Shown here one piece after another: positions 59,701-64,000 of a stretch of DNA of 64,000 bases. The notes beneath the pieces are model-generated. The model saw only the letters and a program-made list of their open reading frames with translations. It was not told the DNA's origin and searched no databases. A program made the translations under genes and the position numbers. Every line of letters starts with the position of its first letter. Within the stretch, counting starts at the first letter, position 1. This stretch comes from Clostridiales bacterium (GTDB lineage: Bacteria; Bacillota; Clostridia; Lachnospirales; Lachnospiraceae), in NCBI GenBank assembly GCA_018374355.1, contig JAHAFI010000012.1:16394-80393 (forward strand). Reading direction: 5' to 3'.

Positions 59701-62064
59701 ATGGTAAAAATATACCTCGGAGACGGAAATAGTTCCGCTTGCAACCGCTCTCGCCATTCCAATCTGAATTTTTTTTGCAGTAATCACTCTGGGAATCTGA
59801 AGAAGATAATATACCCGTTTCTCAGAGTCCGTCTTCCGCGCAACAGAAACCTCTCCTCTACCAAACTCATGCTGCACTCCCTGTTCGTCCCAATACCGGA
59901 TTTTTGCATATCCATATCCTGTGCTCTGGGGTGAAAGCTCCTGAAGGGCAATGGTTTCTATCTGGTAGGGCTGGTCAAATTCATAGGTCACTCCATTAAT
60001 TCCCAGATTATTATAACCGCCGCCATCCCATGTACTATGGGCATAACTGGAGGCCGGGTTATTGTCCACCGTTCCCCATGCCGTCTTTCCTGACTGTCCC
60101 TGTGTTTCATCCAGAGGACTGTCTTTCATCTCACCGTTTTGAATGGAAGCGCTGACAATATGCCCGCTCACTTGTCCATCTTCCGCCCGGTTTATCAGAT
60201 GATACTTGGGCATTACTGCCGCATCCAGTATTGTTGTCTCTGCCGCTGCCGTAAGAGACGGTCCGCTCTCTCCCAGTTCATTGACCCCGGTCACATAAAT
60301 TTCATAGACCGTCTTATCTTTCAAACCGGTAATCGTATAACGGTTTGCTTTTACTGCTTCACTCTTTACAAATTCCTCTGTTCCTTTTTTCCTATAATAG
60401 ACATGGTAGGAATCCGTATCTTCCATCATTTTCCATGATACATCGATGCTCCTGTACTTTCCTGCTGCTGAAACATTATCCGGGGCATCCGGTTTACTGT
60501 CCACCTTCGGCACTGCCGTTACAGCGCTGCTAAAGCCGCTTCGCCACGTTCCGTTTACAGACTGTACCTGCACAGAATATTCGGTACCGTTCACCAGTTT
60601 TTCACCGTTAAACTGGCTGACACTCAGAGTATTTCCCTTGGTCTGTACAATTTCCCGGCTGTCTCCCTGTATAATCTCCACTTCGTATCCGGTTACATTG
60701 ACACAGGCATCCCAGCTTACCGTAAAGGTTTTGTTTCCTGCGGCAACCGTAAGATTTTTAGGGATATCCATCTGCGGCGCCGGTATCCGATTTTCCATAT
60801 CATTCAAAAATTCCACCTTGGAAATTTCTGCCAGATTGTTATTATTTTTCATGCCTGTGATCGTGATGGTAACCTTTTTCACCGCAACCTGACCGCCCAG
60901 ATTGATGCTCAGAATACCCTGCTTTTCTTCTACTGTCACACTTCTTGCATGCAGCAGAAATTCTACCCCTTCACGGACAGGTATCTGTACCGTCTGTTCT
61001 GTTCCGCTTTCATCCAGATATACAATTTGAATATCTGCATTCTTAATAGGATTTCCTCCACCGGCTGCTATCTCAATTCCGGCCATAGGAAACTGCTCTC
61101 CGTTTTCAAAAGAAAAATCCATTACCACAGGATTTTCTTCTGAAATCTGACTTCCGTCCTCTCTTTTTAAGACGAAGCTTCCATCCTGATTTTCATTCAT
61201 CAGCGTGCCAGACCCTGATTCTGCAGTAATCACCGAATCGGGAATGCTTGTCCCGATCGTTGCTGCTGTATTCTCTTCAATCTGGTAGCCTTTCGTAAAA
61301 TACTCCAAATCCGCAAGATCTGTCTCACCATCCCCGTTCAGATCCGTCAGTCCCGTAGTATCATTCTCAATATCATCAATCACTCGGTTCTTATCGTTGT
61401 CATCCACACTGCCGTTTCCGTCGGCATCTCCGATTAAAAGCACACCCGGATGACTGTTTCCGCTTTCATATGTATATCCGCTTACAAATCCGGTGGTCAG
61501 CTGCACCGTATATGCCATCTTTCCAACCGAAAGTTCCTGCGAATACGTTGCAAATCCCGGTGCAGACACATTCAATGTGTAACTGCCTTCCTCCAGATGC
61601 TCAAAACTGACGGAGCTTTCCACCGCCCCGCTCTGTAAAACTGCATCTTCCTCAGACTGTCCCTGCAGTGTAATGGTCTTACTTTCCTGTCCACTCAGCG
61701 AAATCGTAAAATCAACACTTCGATACAACACCAGCGCTGACGCAATCGTCACCTTCACCTGCGCACTGTCGGACAAAACAGGAATTTCCTGTTCATCTGC
61801 CGTATCGTCATTTGTTGTTATCTCTGTCTCTGCTTCTGTCTGTGTTTCTGTTGTTGGCTCTGTTTCCAACCGTGTTTTCGGTTCTGTTTCCGTTTCCAAC
61901 TCTGTCTCCATTTCTGGCTGTGTTTCTGTCTTCTGACCTTCCTCCTGCAGTTCACTTTCCACGTTGGTGTTCGCCATCACCGCATCCGGTTCTGCCGCAT
62001 ACGCCTGCAATGCAGGAGTCAGAACAAGAATCATTGCCAACAGGCATAAAGCAATTCGCTTCAT
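56767..62064 (-). CDS. Secreted M60 (mucin-type) metallopeptidase with dockerin-like EF hands
   Basis: A 1765-residue exported protease; ATG 62064 follows AGGAGAGGAG, and the longer frame to 62115 is rejected. Order: signal peptide 1-24; Glu/Thr-rich stretch; two EF-hand dockerin-like segments (DADGNGSVDDND at about 212, DLNGDGETDLAD at about 241); two fibronectin III modules (428-611); discoidin-like carbohydrate-binding module (618-789); M60 catalytic domain with HEIGH at 1164-1168 and the third ligand Glu near 1179; further FN3/discoidin-like modules. M60 enzymes cut mucin glycoproteins. No wall anchor of its own. The next gene encodes a cohesin-like anchor. Confidence 0.88.
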   Translation of the reverse strand: MKRIALCLLAMILVLTPALQAYAAEPDAVMANTNVESELQEEGQKTETQPEMETELETETEPKTRLETEPTTETQTEAETEITTNDDTADEQEIPVLSDSAQVKVTIASALVLYRSVDFTISLSGQESKTITLQGQSEEDAVLQSGAVESSVSFEHLEEGSYTLNVSAPGFATYSQELSVGKMAYTVQLTTGFVSGYTYESGNSHPGVLLIGDADGNGSVDDNDKNRVIDDIENDTTGLTDLNGDGETDLADLEYFTKGYQIEENTAATIGTSIPDSVITAESGSGTLMNENQDGSFVLKREDGSQISEENPVVMDFSFENGEQFPMAGIEIAAGGGNPIKNADIQIVYLDESGTEQTVQIPVREGVEFLLHARSVTVEEKQGILSINLGGQVAVKKVTITITGMKNNNNLAEISKVEFLNDMENRIPAPQMDIPKNLTVAAGNKTFTVSWDACVNVTGYEVEIIQGDSREIVQTKGNTLSVSQFNGEKLVNGTEYSVQVQSVNGTWRSGFSSAVTAVPKVDSKPDAPDNVSAAGKYRSIDVSWKMMEDTDSYHVYYRKKGTEEFVKSEAVKANRYTITGLKDKTVYEIYVTGVNELGESGPSLTAAAETTILDAAVMPKYHLINRAEDGQVSGHIVSASIQNGEMKDSPLDETQGQSGKTAWGTVDNNPASSYAHSTWDGGGYNNLGINGVTYEFDQPYQIETIALQELSPQSTGYGYAKIRYWDEQGVQHEFGRGEVSVARKTDSEKRVYYLLQIPRVITAKKIQIGMARAVASGTISVSEVYFYHYDEVKAEIMDLYADDLHTVLKPEVTQETIDVLRNKINTKEEVSGEYNPNREMLERELKNAEDILKAELTDPISIHAGITTTDQNRGFGGLNAWQPLGITAAAGEQVTLYIGHNSKKTGDNADLQLVATQYHAESSAMEKVIGTRLKVGKNEITIPQISSLTAESGGALYIQYTGRNASDRYAVRISGGVKVPKLDLYQISDSAERFARTKVYVEELTEYVGQMEALHKTYHENSGNTLVQYAYDEKNCILGASDILLDTMMFSLPAQQILTGEGSGSVEEKARQIVNSMDAMEKMMDLFYQHKGLNRNAADTVDRYPSRHLNIRYQRMFAGAFMYASGAHIGIEWNETKGMMTGVPVQSEDGKYVSGRYFGWGIAHEIGHCINQGAYAVAEVTNNYFAVLAQAKDTNDSVRFKYENVYDKVTSGTKGSASNVFTQLGMYWQLHLAYDNGYNFKTYETYEEQLANLFFARVDTYARTPKKAPAPGGTALTLSGNKDQDLMKLCVAAAGKDILDFFERWGMTPAEDTRAYAAQFEKESRAIYYVSDDARAYRLTHGGSSLNETVEAVGADTVAAVNPNVANQVDISLTSQNISPEDILGYEIVRSTISGGEKEREVVGFTTGTSYTDTVTTINNRTVSYEITLIDKYLNRSAVRTLDAVKIQHDGSMEKSDWTVSTTLAAADAQEPGTGDEDMPCGPQTEDPVKKTIDQDIRTTYTGIVQSGKEAEIILNFNRTLVATGLKYTVTSGQAIQDYELYVQSEEREWKKIAEGTFKGEPSQIVYFANEDGAYISTYEIIAVKLVIPNAKAGQEVAVSELDVLGVTGDNVDFRRTGDGTAAIGKLKEAYQYGENPEDVIPKDSIIFTGSYKGNPAYNTVLLYDEDGNILGGTDETGALKAQQIILADVPETGDLADTADGTWIYWIDPQDEAALAGVNAVRAELYRVNNALTQEGQRMVSDTLFEVLPAELPDIELSRNQQRR

Positions 62065-62151
62065 ACTCCTCTCCTTTCTCGTATCCTTTACACTTTTTCT
62101 TTGGTTTTCAACCACGTTTTTTCATATACCGAGCAAACAAATTTTTTCGCT

Positions 62152-62180
62152 AGTATACCAAGAATAGTCTATCATAACAA
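62152..62180 (-). promoter_or_regulatory. Promoter of the M60/cohesin-like operon
   Basis: TTGTTA (62175-62180), a 17-base spacer and TATACT (62152-62157) on the minus strand, about 90 bases before the ATG. Confidence 0.7.
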
Positions 62181-62204
62181 CACTATCGTTATCAAGTTTT
62201 TTTT

Positions 62205-62234
62205 ACAAAAAATACCCCGCTTTACTAAGCGGGG
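62205..62234 (-). terminator. Terminator of pepD
   Basis: CCCCGCTT / AAGCGGGG with a 4-base loop; on the minus strand it is followed by TATTTTTTGTAAAAAAAA. It lies just past the pepD stop and upstream of the M60 promoter. Confidence 0.93.
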
Positions 62235-62245
62235 CAGCAGCTCTC

Positions 62246-63697
62246 TTATTTTTGAATATTTTCTAACACCTTCAGCAGATAATTCCACATTCTTTCCACG
62301 GACGAAATACTCAGCTTCTCCTCTGTGGTATGAATATCCTGCATATCGGGACCGAAGGACACGCAATCCAGACCCGGAATCCGGTCATAGAACAGTCCGC
62401 ATTCCAGACCGGCGTGAATTGCTTTCACCTCCGGTTCCTTCCGGAACATTTCTTTGTACGATGCCACCATCAGATCTCGCAGCACAGAATCTTTTTTGTA
62501 TTCCCAAGCCGGATAATCTCCCTCCGGTACATACTCTCCGCCTAAAAATTCTGTCAGATACCGGATTTTATCGGAAACATGGAATTTCGCACTTTCCACA
62601 GAGCTTCTCACACCGCAGGAGGCAAACAATTCACCATCCTCCAGTTTCAGAATCCCTATATTATTTGAAGTTTCCACCAGTCCTTCAATCTCACCGCTCA
62701 TCTTTTCAACTCCGTAAGGCACGTTCATCAAAAAGAATACCGTCTTCTCCTTACTCAGCATTGTCAGCGCCGGAATCTCCCGATATCCTTCAAAAGTAAC
62801 CCTTACACAGATTCCTGCATCTGTAGCGCTGTACTCTTTCCTCAAATTTTCCTGATACTCCGCCGCATATTGTTCAACAATTTCTGTTTCCTCGGGATTT
62901 ATCACCAAAAGCGCTTTACACTCTCTGGTAATTGCGTTGTCCTTTGTGCCGCCTTCGATTCCGGCAATTGTAAATCCGGCTTTCTGCCCCAGTTCATGGA
63001 GGAAACGTCCCATCAGTTTATTGGCGTTTGCCCGGATCTTATCAATCTCAGCCCCGGAATGACCTCCTGTAAGGCCGTCGATTACAACCTCTGCCACTTC
63101 CCCTTCCATATCCTGATACTGTACCGGAATCCTGCTGATTCCGCTCAGTCCACCTGCACAGCTAATCCACAGATAACCTTCTTCCTCCGAATCCATATTA
63201 ATCATATATCTGCCCTTTAAGACGGAAACATCCAGACCCTTTGCTCCCCAAAGACCTGTTTCCTCATCCGAAGTGAATACGCACTCCAGCGCCGGATGCT
63301 TCAGGGTATCATCATTCAGAACAGCCATCATATACGCCACGGCAATTCCGTTGTCCCCGCCCAGCGTCGTACCTTCTGCAGTGATAAAATCCCCCTCAAT
63401 TCTCAGCTTTAATCCGTCCTTCTCAAAATCATGGCTGGATTCCGGCGTCTTCTCCGCAACCATATCCATATGCCCCTGCAGAATCGTTACAGGCGCACTC
63501 TCATAGCCCACAGAAGCGTTCTTGTAGATTACGACATTGTCCAGTTCGTCCTGATAATATCTTAAATTTCTTTCCTTCGCAAAAGCCACCAGATAGTCAC
63601 TAATCGCTTCCGTGTTGCCTGAGCCGTGGGGAATTTTGCACAGCTCTTCAAAAAAATGGAAAACTTTTTGTGGATTTAAATTGTTTAATACTGACAT
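62246..63697 (-). CDS. pepD: Aminoacyl-histidine dipeptidase (peptidase M20C)
   Basis: A 483-residue cytosolic metallodipeptidase. Zinc ligands: His in LQGHMDMV, Asp in GDNGIAVAYMMA, the Glu pair in FTSDEETGLWGAKGL, and the late His near DMQDIHTTEEKLS. It hydrolyses Xaa-His and other dipeptides, giving free histidine and amino acids. GGAGG lies upstream of the ATG. Full length. It is followed by a strong terminator and preceded by the GC-rich end region. Confidence 0.95.
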   Translation of the reverse strand: MSVLNNLNPQKVFHFFEELCKIPHGSGNTEAISDYLVAFAKERNLRYYQDELDNVVIYKNASVGYESAPVTILQGHMDMVAEKTPESSHDFEKDGLKLRIEGDFITAEGTTLGGDNGIAVAYMMAVLNDDTLKHPALECVFTSDEETGLWGAKGLDVSVLKGRYMINMDSEEEGYLWISCAGGLSGISRIPVQYQDMEGEVAEVVIDGLTGGHSGAEIDKIRANANKLMGRFLHELGQKAGFTIAGIEGGTKDNAITRECKALLVINPEETEIVEQYAAEYQENLRKEYSATDAGICVRVTFEGYREIPALTMLSKEKTVFFLMNVPYGVEKMSGEIEGLVETSNNIGILKLEDGELFASCGVRSSVESAKFHVSDKIRYLTEFLGGEYVPEGDYPAWEYKKDSVLRDLMVASYKEMFRKEPEVKAIHAGLECGLFYDRIPGLDCVSFGPDMQDIHTTEEKLSISSVERMWNYLLKVLENIQK

Positions 63698-63825
63698 TTT
63701 TGTTTACCTCCGATCATGGGTTCTATTTTGGCATATCTAAAATAAAAAATCAAGGCATATATTTTTTGTGGGGGAGGTTAGCGGGCCGCAAAGTGGGAGG
63801 AGGGGCTGCGGGGGCAGAGGTAGCT

Positions 63826-64000
63826 GCGGGATGGGTGAAGTTCTAAGGGTGCATTCATCGGGCGGACAGGGCACCGGGACAATTCGACGAGAAAATCTGA
63901 AAGATTTTCTCATCTCAATGCCCCTGAGGTTCAGGCCCGATGCCTGAACCTCTCCCTCTCCGCCCGATGCCTGCGCCCTAAGAACTTCATCCCCTCCCTC
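63826..64000. repeat. GC-rich cruciform element (three nested palindromes)
   Basis: Outer arms 63835-63866 and 63959-63990 are complementary (GAAGTTCT.AGGG...ATCGGGCGGA against TCCGCCCGAT...CCCTAAGAACTTC). Between them are two perfect 10-bp hairpins: GAGAAAATCT/AGATTTTCTC (63889-63911) and GAGGTTCAGG/CCTGAACCTC (63926-63952). Base composition (G/C-rich and purine-rich to the left) differs from neighbouring genes, and no open frame runs through it. The right boundary may lie outside the window; 63698-63825 otherwise shows nothing. Confidence 0.75.

Noticed and set aside
62172..62366. Small minus-strand frame near the pepD end
   Set aside because: It overlaps pepD in another frame and ends in the terminator; no start signal.

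Overview
The window looks like a contiguous chromosome segment from a low-to-mid GC gut Firmicute, most likely family Lachnospiraceae (Blautia / Mediterraneibacter-like). The basis is gene content: MinD/MinE with RodA and a long PBP2, SepF-YlmH, an SOS pair of LexA with a LysM cell-division inhibitor, L27 with a cleavable N-terminus plus the Prp protease, a HisZ-type histidine operon, choline-binding-repeat and dockerin surface proteins, and consensus sigma-70 type promoters with strong AGGAGG ribosome binding sites. No rRNA, tRNA, phage or CRISPR array was seen. No sequence search was run; names rest on motifs and family knowledge.

Layout. 1-7.3 kb (+): elongation/division cluster mreC(end)-mreD-PBP2-minD-minE-rodA-mgsA-like-DD-carboxypeptidase. 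7.3-15.6 kb: a P-loop protein, a DUF378 protein (-), then membrane adaptor-yggS-sepF-ylmH-aroB-lspA-rluD-like and a cytidylate-kinase-like gene. 15.6-20.1 kb: TtcA-like (-), AI-2E family transporter, dtd, and a choline-binding-repeat M23 peptidase. 20.2-23 kb: Xer-type recombinase, and a divergent SOS locus (yneA-like / lexA). 23.1-33.4 kb (-): two radical SAM/RNase G/ribosome-biogenesis runs (TIGR03960, DUF2344, rng, CPBP, degV; rplU-prp-rpmA-obgE-yhbY-nadD-yqeK-rsfS). 33.8-40.5 kb: a YihS-like sugar isomerase, DUF2935, HicB-like, a putative Mn2+-riboswitch operon (unknown protein + YccF), and trkA-trkH potassium uptake. 40.6-55.4 kb (-): hisZ-G-D-B-IE preceded by recU, lepB, pseudouridine synthases, YgiQ, a HAD phosphatase, an RsmF-like methylase, a RelQ-like alarmone synthetase and an M23 peptidase. 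55.6-62.1 kb (-): a wall-anchored cohesin-like protein and a 1765-residue secreted M60 protease with dockerin-like EF hands. 62.2-63.7 kb: pepD. The window ends in a GC-rich cruciform element.

The most notable signals are: (1) a family of short terminal-inverted-repeat elements with GTAAC ends and exact 8-bp target duplications in two copies (8- or 9-bp in a third), looking like IS66-derived MITEs with covarying internal hairpins, one of which forms most of the lexA 5' leader; (2) a candidate dockerin/cohesin pair that could tether a mucin-type M60 protease to the cell wall; (3) a Mn2+ (yybP-ykoY) type riboswitch in front of an unknown-function operon; (4) a HisIE enzyme carrying a full HisF-like barrel that has lost both catalytic aspartates; (5) a methylglyoxal-synthase-like protein with altered active-site residues.

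Starts were moved from the longest open frame wherever a ribosome binding site decided it; each case is stated.
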